Positions 52,819 to 60,702 of a stretch of 64,000 bases of DNA are shown here, piece by piece. This DNA is from Mucilaginibacter straminoryzae. Lineage in GTDB: Bacteria > Bacteroidota > Bacteroidia > Sphingobacteriales > Sphingobacteriaceae. The notes under the pieces were generated by a model, which was not told the DNA's origin, ran no database searches, and was given only the letters and a program-made list of their open reading frames with translations. Position 1 is the first letter of the stretch. Each line of letters begins with the position of its first letter. The DNA lies in assembly GCF_022953055.1 (NCBI RefSeq), contig NZ_JALJEJ010000002.1:558001-622000 (forward strand), read 5' to 3'. The translations under genes and the position numbers were made by a program.

Positions 52819-55059
52819 ATGGCAAAACAGACCAGTAAAAAATCGACTGAAAAACCATCAACCGAACCAACAACAGATAACGCTGCTGCTTTGCAGGCAA
52901 CAGAACCGATAAAAACACCACGCCCGGGACGTAAAAAGACCACGAGTGAACCACTGGAAGCAGGTAAAATAAGTACACCAGTTCCCGGCGATGGTGCAAA
53001 ACCAACCACAAAAAGAAGCCCGAAAAAAGTAGCGGCTACAGAACAAACTGCACCTGTTGCGGATGTGCCTAAAGCCCCTGCAAAACGTACTGCTAAAAAG
53101 CCTGCCGGTGTAGAAGCGTTGCCACCGCCCGCAACCGCCACCGAACAACTTAAAGCCGTTGAACCTTATAGCCGTTTTACCGATTTTGATATTATGCTGT
53201 TTAAATCGGGCAAGCACTATAAACTGTACGAAAAGTTCGGCTCGCACGTGATAGAACACAAAGGCGTCATCGGTACTTACTTTGCCGTTTGGGCGCCCAA
53301 TGCCAAGTATGTTTCGGTGATCGGTAATTTTAATTACTGGAGCAAAGGTGCAAATGCATTATACCAACGCTGGGATAGCTCTGGCATTTGGGAAGGATTT
53401 ATTCCGCATGTGGGCGATGGCGAGGTTTACAAATATTTTATCAATTCAAATACCGGCGAGGATCTGGAAAAAAGCGACCCTTTCGCATTACGCTGGGAAG
53501 TTCCTCCAAGCACCGCTTCTATTGTTACGCATACTTATTACGAGTGGAAAGACCAGGAGTGGATGAGCAAACGTTACCAGCATAACGCGCTTGATAAACC
53601 CTATTCTGTTTATGAAGTCCACATTGGCTCATGGGCACGCAGCAAGGAATCGCCGGACGAGTTTTTAAACTACCGCCAGGTGGCAGATCAACTGGTGCCT
53701 TACGTAAAGGATATGGGCTATACGCACGTGGAGTTTATGCCGATAATGGAACACCCTTACTACCCAAGCTGGGGTTACCAGGTGGTTGGTTATTTTGCGG
53801 CATCTTCGCGCTATGGCACACCGCAGGATCTGATGTACCTAATAGAGCAGTTGCACCAGGCGGGCATCGGCGTTATTTTAGACTGGGTTCCTTCGCACTT
53901 TCCGGGCGATATTCACGCGCTTTACCGTTTCGATGGCACGCATTTATATGAGCATGAAGACGTACGCAAAGGCTTCCATCCCGATTGGAAATCCTACATC
54001 TTTAACTACGGCCGCAACGAAGTTCGCGCTTTTCTGATCAGTAATGCCTTGTTCTGGCTGGACAGATACCATGCAGACGGGATTAGGGTTGACGCTGTAG
54101 CTTCGATGCTATACCTGGATTATTCGCGCAATCACGGCGAATGGGAACAGAATATCTATGGCGGCAACGAGAACCTGGAAGCGATATCCTTCCTGAAAGA
54201 ATTTAACCAGGCGATTTACAAACACTTCCCGGATACGCAAACCATTGCCGAAGAATCTACCTCTTTCTCTGGTGTAAGTCGGCCGGTTTATAGCGGCGGG
54301 TTAGGTTTTGGTATGAAATGGATGATGGGCTGGATGCACGACACCATTAAATACTTCAGCAAAGACCCAATTTACAGAAAATATCATCAGAACCAAATCT
54401 CCTTCAGCCTGATCTATGCCTTCACCGAAAACTTTATGCTGCCTTTCTCACACGATGAAGTGGTGTATGGCAAAGGATCTATGCTAGGCAAAATGCCGGG
54501 CGACGATTGGCAGCGCTTCGCTAACCTGCGCTTGGTTTATGCTTATATGTTTACCCACCCAGGCACCAAACTGATGTTTATGGGTTCTGAATTTGCGCAA
54601 AGCGGCGAATGGAACTTCCAGCATTCGCTGGATTGGTGGCTGCTACAGTACGACAGCCATAATGGCGTTAAAGAAACCGTGAAAGCGCTAAACCAGTTAT
54701 ATAAGTCAGAGCCTGCCCTGTTTGAGAAACAGTTTGACGGTGATGGTTTCGAATGGATCGACGCCAGCAACGCCAACCAGTCGATCATGATCTATGGCCG
54801 TAAAGGACATGACAGGGAGAACGACCTGGTGATCGCCCTGAACATGACCCCTGCTGTACAACGTGGTTACCGCGTCGGCGTACCTGCCGCCGGAACCTGG
54901 CAAGAGATCTTTAACTCTGACAAACACGAATATTGGGGAAGCGGCGTATTAAACGGCGCACCTGTACAATCTGAAAAGAACAGCTGGCATGGCCGCGAGA
55001 ACTCTATCGTGATTGATCTTCCGCCATTGGCAGCAACGGTGTTTAAAAAGATGGGCTGA
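52819..55059 (+). CDS. glgB: 1,4-alpha-glucan branching enzyme with basic N-terminal tail
   Basis: GlgB makes alpha-1,6 branches in glycogen. Residues about 115-240 form the CBM48 domain (GTYFAVWAPNAKYVSVIGNFNYWSK) and about 260-630 the GH13 barrel: VEFMPIMEHPYYPSWGYQVVGYFA, nucleophile D425 in DGIRVDAVASMLYLDYSR, acid/base E478 in AEES, and FSHDEVVYGKGSM. Before these lie about 110 residues of low complexity, rich in Lys, Thr, Pro and Ala (GRKKTTSE, TKRSPKKVA, AKRTAKKPAG), like histone H1-type tails. Usual N-terminal extensions of GlgB are a second CBM48 or nothing, so this tail is unusual. No other glycogen gene is in the window. Confidence 0.95.
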   Translation: MAKQTSKKSTEKPSTEPTTDNAAALQATEPIKTPRPGRKKTTSEPLEAGKISTPVPGDGAKPTTKRSPKKVAATEQTAPVADVPKAPAKRTAKKPAGVEALPPPATATEQLKAVEPYSRFTDFDIMLFKSGKHYKLYEKFGSHVIEHKGVIGTYFAVWAPNAKYVSVIGNFNYWSKGANALYQRWDSSGIWEGFIPHVGDGEVYKYFINSNTGEDLEKSDPFALRWEVPPSTASIVTHTYYEWKDQEWMSKRYQHNALDKPYSVYEVHIGSWARSKESPDEFLNYRQVADQLVPYVKDMGYTHVEFMPIMEHPYYPSWGYQVVGYFAASSRYGTPQDLMYLIEQLHQAGIGVILDWVPSHFPGDIHALYRFDGTHLYEHEDVRKGFHPDWKSYIFNYGRNEVRAFLISNALFWLDRYHADGIRVDAVASMLYLDYSRNHGEWEQNIYGGNENLEAISFLKEFNQAIYKHFPDTQTIAEESTSFSGVSRPVYSGGLGFGMKWMMGWMHDTIKYFSKDPIYRKYHQNQISFSLIYAFTENFMLPFSHDEVVYGKGSMLGKMPGDDWQRFANLRLVYAYMFTHPGTKLMFMGSEFAQSGEWNFQHSLDWWLLQYDSHNGVKETVKALNQLYKSEPALFEKQFDGDGFEWIDASNANQSIMIYGRKGHDRENDLVIALNMTPAVQRGYRVGVPAAGTWQEIFNSDKHEYWGSGVLNGAPVQSEKNSWHGRENSIVIDLPPLAATVFKKMG

Positions 55060-55061
55060 TC

Positions 55062-55262
55062 ATGAAAAAGAGAATTTTCAACTTCTATTATCTTTATTTA
55101 ATCGCAGGTATTCTTTTGTCGATTTCGGTAGTGCTTGGCCTTACCAGGCAATATCCCAATAGTTCTTACACCGGAGTAATCATAGATGCGATATTGGCTA
55201 TCGCTATGCTTTACCTGAGTTACAAAAGCTACCACGAAAGAAAAGACAGGGAATTAATGTAA
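55062..55262 (+). CDS. Small two-helix membrane protein
   Basis: A 66-residue protein starting two bases after the glgB stop. It has two hydrophobic helices (about residues 8-27, YLYLIAGILLSISVVLG, and 38-55, GVIIDAILAIAMLYLSY) joined by a short polar loop and ended by a charged tail (KSYHERKDRELM). I do not recognise a family. Tight spacing with glgB, hydrophobic pattern and positive-inside charge support it being real. Confidence 0.65.
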   Translation: MKKRIFNFYYLYLIAGILLSISVVLGLTRQYPNSSYTGVIIDAILAIAMLYLSYKSYHERKDRELM

Positions 55263-55353
55263 TTGCTGCACGGGTTGATTTAGTGATATAAGTTGATTAG
55301 CTTAGTTAGCTCATATTCCTGATCAATCCGTTTATTTATACGAATATCGCTTA

Positions 55354-57789
55354 ATGAAAGCAATTAAGGCCTTACTCTCTATTGTTTTTACGCTCGCGCT
55401 GATATGGGCTTTGCAACACAAATTTGGCAGCCTTCCCCCTATCGGCAAGTTTTTAAACCCTTGTAACGGGTTCTGGCAGAATGCCGAAAGCAAGCACATC
55501 CTGAAAGAAGAAAACCTGAATATAGAAGGTTTGCAAAAACCTGTAATCATCCGGTTTGATGAGAATATGATCCCGCATATTTTCGCCCAAAATGATCACG
55601 ACCTTTACCTGGCCCAGGGCTTCGTTACCGCACGCGACCGTTTGTGGCAAATGGATATCCAAACCAGGCAAGCAGCCGGGCGGCTTTCAGAAATTGTGGG
55701 GCCGAAAGCTTTAGAAATAGACCGTTTTCATCGCCGTACAGGGATGGTTTATGGTGCAGAAAACTCTTTACGTGCTGCCATGCGCGATCCGCAGGTAAAG
55801 CTGGCGATGGAAGCATACAGCCAAGGAGTGAACAGTTACATCCACCGCCTTACCCCGCGCGATTACCCAATTGAGTTTAAACTACTAGATTACGCCCCCG
55901 AGGAATTCAAGCCGATCAATTGTATCTACCTGCTTAAACTGATGGCAGAAACGCTGGCAGGCAGAACAGATGCCGTTCAGATGACCAATGTGCTGAACAA
56001 GTTTGGCCCGGCGGTAACACGCGATCTATTCCCCGACTATCCTTTCCGCGAAGACCCGATTATCCCCGCGGGTACCAAATGGAATTTCACACCGCTGAAA
56101 ACGCCGCAGCCATCGGCAAGTTTTTTGGCTAGCCAGTCGGGATTACCAGCAAATAATAAACCCGAGGGTATTGGCAGCAACAACTGGGTGATCGCCGGAA
56201 GCAAAACCGCAAGCGGTTATCCTATACTGGCGAATGACCCGCATTTGAACCTCACCTATCCTTCCATCTGGTACCAGATTCAACTGTCTGCCCCGGGCGT
56301 GAATACTTACGGTGTGTCCATTCCCGGTGCGCCGTGTATTATCATCGGTTATAATGAGCGGATCAGTTGGGGCGTTACCAATGTTGACGCCGATGTGTAC
56401 GATTGGTACCAGATCAAATTCAAAGACAATACCCACCAGGAGTACTGGTACAACAACCAGTGGAATAAAGTTAAACCACGTTTGGAACGGATAAATGTGC
56501 GCGGGCAGGCAGCGGTAATAGATACCGTTTTCTATACCCATCATGGTCCGGTAACTTTTGAAGAACCTGAAAAAAAACCGTCTGGCAAAAACAAGCCGGT
56601 TCCGGTTGCCCATGCGTTGCGCTGGCTGGCGCACGACGAATCTGACGAGTTGAAGACCTTTTACCTGCTCAATCGCGGAAAGAACTATGGCGATTACCGC
56701 CAGGCGCTGACTTATTACAGTTGCCCTGCGCAGAACTTTATTTTCGCGGCCGCAGATAAAGACATCGCGCTTACGCCTAACGGCAAATATCCGCTGAAGT
56801 ATCGCGACCAGGGTAAATTTATCCTGAACGGGGCCGATCCGGGAGACGACTGGCACGGCTGGATCCCGAACGATCAGAACCCGACCGTTAAAAACCCAGC
56901 GCGGGGGTACCTCAGTTCAGCTAACCAATCCTCTACAGATCCAACTTATCCCTATTACCTCAACTGGCAGTTTGCACCTTATGAGCGGGCACACCGGATC
57001 AATACCCGGCTGGCGGCCATGCAAAAGGCAACAGTGGATAGTATGCGCAACCTTCAAACCGATAACTACAGCATCTTCGCGCACGATGTGATGGCTGAAA
57101 TGCTAAAAAATATCGACATCACGAAGCTCGACGAGAATCAGTTGGAAGCGGTGAAACTATTAGAAAAATGGGACCTTCGGTACGACGAAAATTCCGTCGG
57201 GGCCAGCATATTTGATACTTGGTGGAAGAACTTTTACGACATGATCTGGCAGGACAACTTTGGCAAACCCGAAGATAACCTGAAACTGCCCAGCCGCGAC
57301 CGAACCGTTCAGCTGATGCTGCAAGAGCCGCAGTCGAAATGGTTTGATAACCTGGAGACGCCGGTGGTAGAAACCTGCGCAGATTTGCTCAGCCAATCCT
57401 TTGCAAAAACAGTCAGCCAGCTACATAAAAAATATGGAAAACCGGGAACAGAATGGGAATGGGGTAACGTGAAAGAAACTTACCTGAACCATCTGGCAAA
57501 CATACCCGGCATGGGTGTTGGCAAATACAAGGCGGGAGGAACTAGTACTACGGTCAATGCACTGATAGGCGGGCACGGGCCGTCCTGGCGCATGGTGGTA
57601 CAATTAGGCCCGAAAGTAAAAGGCTACGGAGTATTCCCGGGCGGCGAATCCGGCAATCCCGGTAGTTATTTCTATGATAATATGTTCAATACATGGCGTA
57701 AAGGCCAGTTGAATGAACTGTTGTTCCTGCAGTCGGCTAACGAAAGTTCTTCACGTATTAAATCAACCCTCACCTTAAAAACCAAATAA
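55354..57789 (+). CDS. Peptidase S45 family penicillin acylase-like enzyme
   Basis: The 811-residue protein has an N-terminal membrane or signal helix (LLSIVFTLALIWAL), an alpha-subunit region (FDENMIPHIFAQNDHDLYLAQGFVTARDRLWQMDIQTRQAAGRLSEIVG) and a beta-subunit whose catalytic serine is S275 in GIGSNNWVIAG. This is the autocatalytic cleavage point of this N-terminal nucleophile family. NDPHLNLTYPSIWYQIQL, GYNERISWGVTNVDADVYD and the C-terminal GGHGPSWRMVVQLG follow the family pattern. Substrates of relatives include beta-lactams, acyl-homoserine lactones and other N-acyl amides; which applies is unknown. The next gene begins two bases after its stop. Confidence 0.93.
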   Translation: MKAIKALLSIVFTLALIWALQHKFGSLPPIGKFLNPCNGFWQNAESKHILKEENLNIEGLQKPVIIRFDENMIPHIFAQNDHDLYLAQGFVTARDRLWQMDIQTRQAAGRLSEIVGPKALEIDRFHRRTGMVYGAENSLRAAMRDPQVKLAMEAYSQGVNSYIHRLTPRDYPIEFKLLDYAPEEFKPINCIYLLKLMAETLAGRTDAVQMTNVLNKFGPAVTRDLFPDYPFREDPIIPAGTKWNFTPLKTPQPSASFLASQSGLPANNKPEGIGSNNWVIAGSKTASGYPILANDPHLNLTYPSIWYQIQLSAPGVNTYGVSIPGAPCIIIGYNERISWGVTNVDADVYDWYQIKFKDNTHQEYWYNNQWNKVKPRLERINVRGQAAVIDTVFYTHHGPVTFEEPEKKPSGKNKPVPVAHALRWLAHDESDELKTFYLLNRGKNYGDYRQALTYYSCPAQNFIFAAADKDIALTPNGKYPLKYRDQGKFILNGADPGDDWHGWIPNDQNPTVKNPARGYLSSANQSSTDPTYPYYLNWQFAPYERAHRINTRLAAMQKATVDSMRNLQTDNYSIFAHDVMAEMLKNIDITKLDENQLEAVKLLEKWDLRYDENSVGASIFDTWWKNFYDMIWQDNFGKPEDNLKLPSRDRTVQLMLQEPQSKWFDNLETPVVETCADLLSQSFAKTVSQLHKKYGKPGTEWEWGNVKETYLNHLANIPGMGVGKYKAGGTSTTVNALIGGHGPSWRMVVQLGPKVKGYGVFPGGESGNPGSYFYDNMFNTWRKGQLNELLFLQSANESSSRIKSTLTLKTK

Positions 57790-57790
57790 C

Positions 57791-58141
57791 ATGCTGTTTC
57801 TGATTATACTGGTTTTAGCCCTTGCAAGTGGATTTGTGTTTACCTGGTGGGTAGGTTGCATCATCGCTTTTGTAGCTGCCCTCCTCACAGGCAAAACAGG
57901 CAGGCAAGCATTCTGGTCTGGCTTTTTTGCTATCGCTTTAGTATGGCTGGTACTGGCCCTGTTTAAAAGCGTACCGAATGACCATATTCTCGCCGACCGC
58001 GTAGCTAAAATGATTGGCCTGCCACATTGGAGCCTCGTGCTGCTGATCACCTGTTTGATAGGCGGCCTGGTAGGAGGCATGTCTGCACTATCCGGGTTAT
58101 TGGTAAAGAAAGCATTTGCTGATACAAAAACAAAGGATTAA
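57791..58141 (+). CDS. Small membrane protein, unknown function
   Basis: The 116-residue protein has four hydrophobic helices (about residues 3-18, 19-36, 43-62 and 80-103) and a short charged end (FADTKTKD). Small residues are frequent (IGGLVGGMSALSG). I do not recognise the family. It starts one base after the S45 acylase stop, so it is co-expressed with that enzyme. Confidence 0.75.
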   Translation: MLFLIILVLALASGFVFTWWVGCIIAFVAALLTGKTGRQAFWSGFFAIALVWLVLALFKSVPNDHILADRVAKMIGLPHWSLVLLITCLIGGLVGGMSALSGLLVKKAFADTKTKD

Positions 58142-58166
58142 CAATCACTTGTTTTATCTTTGCAAC

Positions 58167-59153
58167 GTGCAAAAGCCAGATCAGGAACAGGTATTTTCTA
58201 TCAGCAACCGGCGCGAGTTTGAAACGATTGCGTTGCAGGTCTTCCATTTTCAGGCTGAATACAACACCGTTTATAAAACTTTTATCAATGGCTTAGGAAT
58301 AAACCCAGCCGACGTGACCCACTTGTCGCAAATTCCCTTCCTGCCCGTCGAGTTCTTTAAGGCGCATCAGGTGGTCAGTAGTCGTCAAAGTGCAGAAGTA
58401 GTTTTTACCAGTTCCGGTACTACCGGCATGATCACTAGTAGCCATTACGTAACAGACGTTAACTGGTACTGCGAAAGTTTCAGACGAGGATTCAACTATT
58501 TCTACGGTGATGTCAGCAATTATTGTTTATTGGCATTACTCCCCGCCTACCTGGAACGGGAAGGGTCTTCGCTTATTTACATGGCAGAAGATTTCATCCG
58601 CGAGTCGGGCCACCCGGATAGCGGCTTTTACCTGTACAACCACCAGGAATTGCATGAGCAGTTGCTTAAACAAAAGCAAAATAAACAGCCTACCCTTTTG
58701 CTGGGCGTCACCTTTGCTTTGCTGGATTTTGTGGAGCAATATCAGGTGGATTTCCCGGAACTGATTGTGATGGAAACTGGTGGCATGAAAGGCCGCCGGA
58801 AAGAGATGATCCGCGAAGAACTGCATGCGATACTGACCAAAGGCTTCGGCGTGAAAACTATCCATTCTGAATACGGCATGACGGAACTATTATCGCAAGC
58901 CTATTCTAAAGGCGATGGTGTTTTTAACTGTCCTCCGTGGATGAAGATCATCACGCGTGACACCAACGATCCCTTACAAATACTGCCGGCAGGTAAAACC
59001 GGCGGGGTGAATATCATTGATCTGGCCAATATCAATTCATGCGCTTTCATTGCCACGCAGGATTTAGGGAAGGTTCATCCTGATGGTTCTTTTGAAGTGC
59101 TTGGCCGGTTTGATAATGCAGACATCCGCGGTTGTAATTTATTGATTGCTTGA
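58167..59153 (+). CDS. LuxE/acyl-protein synthetase-like adenylate-forming enzyme
   Basis: The protein resembles LuxE acyl-protein synthetases of the PaaK/ANL superfamily: FLPVEFFKAHQV, the phosphate loop VFTSSGTTGMITSSHYV, LALLPAYLEREGSSLIYMAEDFI, METGGMKGRRKEMIREELH, HSEYGMTELLSQAYS, and GKTGGVNIIDLANINSCAFIATQDLGKV. It should activate a carboxylic acid as the adenylate and hand it to a thiol, perhaps a carrier protein. No other lux genes or carrier protein lie nearby. No ATG is available: a TTG at 58116 would overlap the previous gene, while the GTG at 58167 lies 5 bp after a perfect -7 box (TATCTTTG, 58155-58162), so I chose GTG. The true start is uncertain. Confidence 0.82.
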   Translation: MQKPDQEQVFSISNRREFETIALQVFHFQAEYNTVYKTFINGLGINPADVTHLSQIPFLPVEFFKAHQVVSSRQSAEVVFTSSGTTGMITSSHYVTDVNWYCESFRRGFNYFYGDVSNYCLLALLPAYLEREGSSLIYMAEDFIRESGHPDSGFYLYNHQELHEQLLKQKQNKQPTLLLGVTFALLDFVEQYQVDFPELIVMETGGMKGRRKEMIREELHAILTKGFGVKTIHSEYGMTELLSQAYSKGDGVFNCPPWMKIITRDTNDPLQILPAGKTGGVNIIDLANINSCAFIATQDLGKVHPDGSFEVLGRFDNADIRGCNLLIA

Positions 59154-59181
59154 TTACAGCTAAAAAAAATGTATACTTTTG
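59150..59181 (+). promoter_or_regulatory. Promoter of the PH/SHOCT protein gene
   Basis: TTG at 59150-59152 and TACTTTTG at 59174-59181 are separated by 21 bp, a good Bacteroidota sigma-A-type promoter. The leader is about 20 bases. Confidence 0.65.
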
Positions 59182-59207
59182 TACCGGTTTAAATAAACAA
59201 AACCAAT

Positions 59208-59837
59208 ATGACGATTGAAAATTTTTTACAGGATCAGCAAGACCCCAAAGCCGCTGAGAAAGTATATAGCCGTTTAAAAGAACTGTTACCAACCGGCGAA
59301 GAAGCCCTTTACCTGGCTACCCAGAAAAAACCGCTGGTAAATATCCTTCCGGATTGTATCGTGGTAACCACACGCCGGGTATTGTTTTTCACCCCGGCCA
59401 ACCTGGGCCTTTCGTTAAAGTTTGTAGACTTTATGTGGAAAGACGTTGCCGACGTGAACATGAAAGAAGAGATCATTGGTGCGGTATTTACTATTAAAAC
59501 TACACAAGGCGCAGAAATGGGCGTAGATTACTTGCCAAAAGTGCAGGCACGTAAGCTTTACCAGTACTCGCAGCAGTGCCGCGAAGAAGAGCGCCGCCGT
59601 AAAGAGCGTGAAACCGGGCACATCATCAACATCCCGGCAGAACAGCCACAGGCTGCTGCTCCGCAAGTTGCCGCCGCACCTGCTCCAGCACCTGTTGCTC
59701 CACCGGCACCTGTTGTAGAAACCAAGCCAGACGAACTGACCGAAAAGTTAAAGAAATTGAAAACGTTGTTCGATAACGGGCTGATCTCGCAGGAAGAATA
59801 TAACCAGAAAAAACTGGATCTGCTAAGCGACCTGTAG
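59208..59837 (+). CDS. PH-like and SHOCT domain protein
   Basis: The first 130 of 209 residues look like a bacterial PH-type domain (PLVNILPDCIVVTTRRVLFF, FVDFMWKDVADVNMKEEIIGAVFTIKTTQGAEM). A charged helix (CREEERRRKERE) and a Pro/Ala-rich linker (about 145-172, APAPAPVAPPAPVVE) follow. A SHOCT motif ends the protein (about 174-208, LTEKLKKLKTLFDNGLISQEEYNQKKLDLL). SHOCT segments are thought to mediate oligomerisation. The function is unknown. It is monocistronic with its own promoter. Confidence 0.82.
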   Translation: MTIENFLQDQQDPKAAEKVYSRLKELLPTGEEALYLATQKKPLVNILPDCIVVTTRRVLFFTPANLGLSLKFVDFMWKDVADVNMKEEIIGAVFTIKTTQGAEMGVDYLPKVQARKLYQYSQQCREEERRRKERETGHIINIPAEQPQAAAPQVAAAPAPAPVAPPAPVVETKPDELTEKLKKLKTLFDNGLISQEEYNQKKLDLLSDL

Positions 59838-59905
59838 ATTAGGTTGCGAGCATAAAAATACTGGCTATTCTTATCAGGATGGCCTTTTTTATTTGTATGC
59901 TTTAA

Positions 59906-60640
59906 GATCACAACGCACTTGTTACGAACGAGCTCAAGATTGCGCAGCTTTTTGTCCCATTAATTGTCTTTTCGATGAGGTACGAGGAGAAATTTTCCGG
60001 GGCATACCAATTAAAGAAGATCTCTCTCTTCGTTCGAGATGACAGTTACGATATGATTCAACGCAAGCGCGCGTTTGCAACGCGTGCCGACAAAATTAAA
60101 GCGATCCGATCGCTAAGATATTTGAAGCACTCGTTAGAAATGAGCGTAAGATTGTGTGGCTTTTTGTCCCGTTAATTGTCTTTTCGACGAGGTACTAGGA
60201 GAAATCTTCCGGGGCATACCAATTAAAGAAGATCTCTCTCTTCGTTCGAGATGACAGTTACAATATGATTCAACGCAAGCGCGCGTTTGAAACGCGTGCC
60301 GACAGAATTAAAGCGATTCAATCGCTAAGACCCCTACTCGTTAGAAATGAGCTCAGGCTTGCATGGCCTTTTGTCCCGTTAATTGTCTTTTCGACGAGGT
60401 ACGAGGAGAAATCTTCCGGGGCATACCAATTAAAGAAGATCTCTCTCCTAGTTCGAGATGACAGTTACGATATGATTCAACGCAAGCGCGCGTTTGCAAC
60501 GCGTGCCGCAGAATTAAAGCGATTCGATCGCTAAGATATTTGAAACACTCGTTAGAAATGATCCAAGATTGTATGGCCTTTTTGTCCCATTAATTGTCTT
60601 TTCGACGAGGCACGAGGAGAAATCTTCTTGGGCATGCTAC
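59906..60640. repeat. Tandem array, unit about 210 bp, related to the palindromic repeat family
   Basis: The landmark TTTGTCCCRTTAATTGTCTT occurs at 59951, 60163, 60370 and 60581 (periods 212, 207, 211). Each full unit contains GAGGAGAAATYTTCC, AAGAAGATCTCTCTC, TTCGAGATGACAGTTAC and a spacer with CAAGCGCGCGTTTG. The AGATCTCTCTC...GAGATGACA pair is shared with the arrays at 36.1 and 48.1 kb. Short frames in it arise from repetition. Confidence 0.88.
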
Positions 60641-60650
60641 AAAAAAATAA

Positions 60651-60678
60651 AAGCCCTTTGCTTTTCAGCAAAGGGCTT
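60651..60678 (-). terminator. Intrinsic terminator of rpsA
   Basis: A perfect 12-bp stem (60651-60662 with 60667-60678, AAGCCCTTTGCT), tetraloop TTTC, and a minus-strand U-tract (TTTTATTTTTTT) directly after it. Confidence 0.9.
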
Positions 60679-60702
60679 ATGAAGGATCAATTTATTTAAT
60701 GC

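Noticed and set aside
56143..56856. Long antisense open frame (237 codons) inside the S45 acylase gene
   Set aside because: It lies wholly within a strongly recognised gene and reads as a codon-bias shadow. The same applies to long antisense frames in lutB (25947-26552) and in the last MFS gene (63199-63759).
58116..58166. TTG start of the LuxE-like gene overlapping the previous gene
   Set aside because: It would place the promoter box inside the coding region; the GTG after that box is more likely, though not certain.
60265..60534. Open frames inside the 59.9-60.6 kb array
   Set aside because: They follow the repeat unit and recur in each copy; no protein family features.
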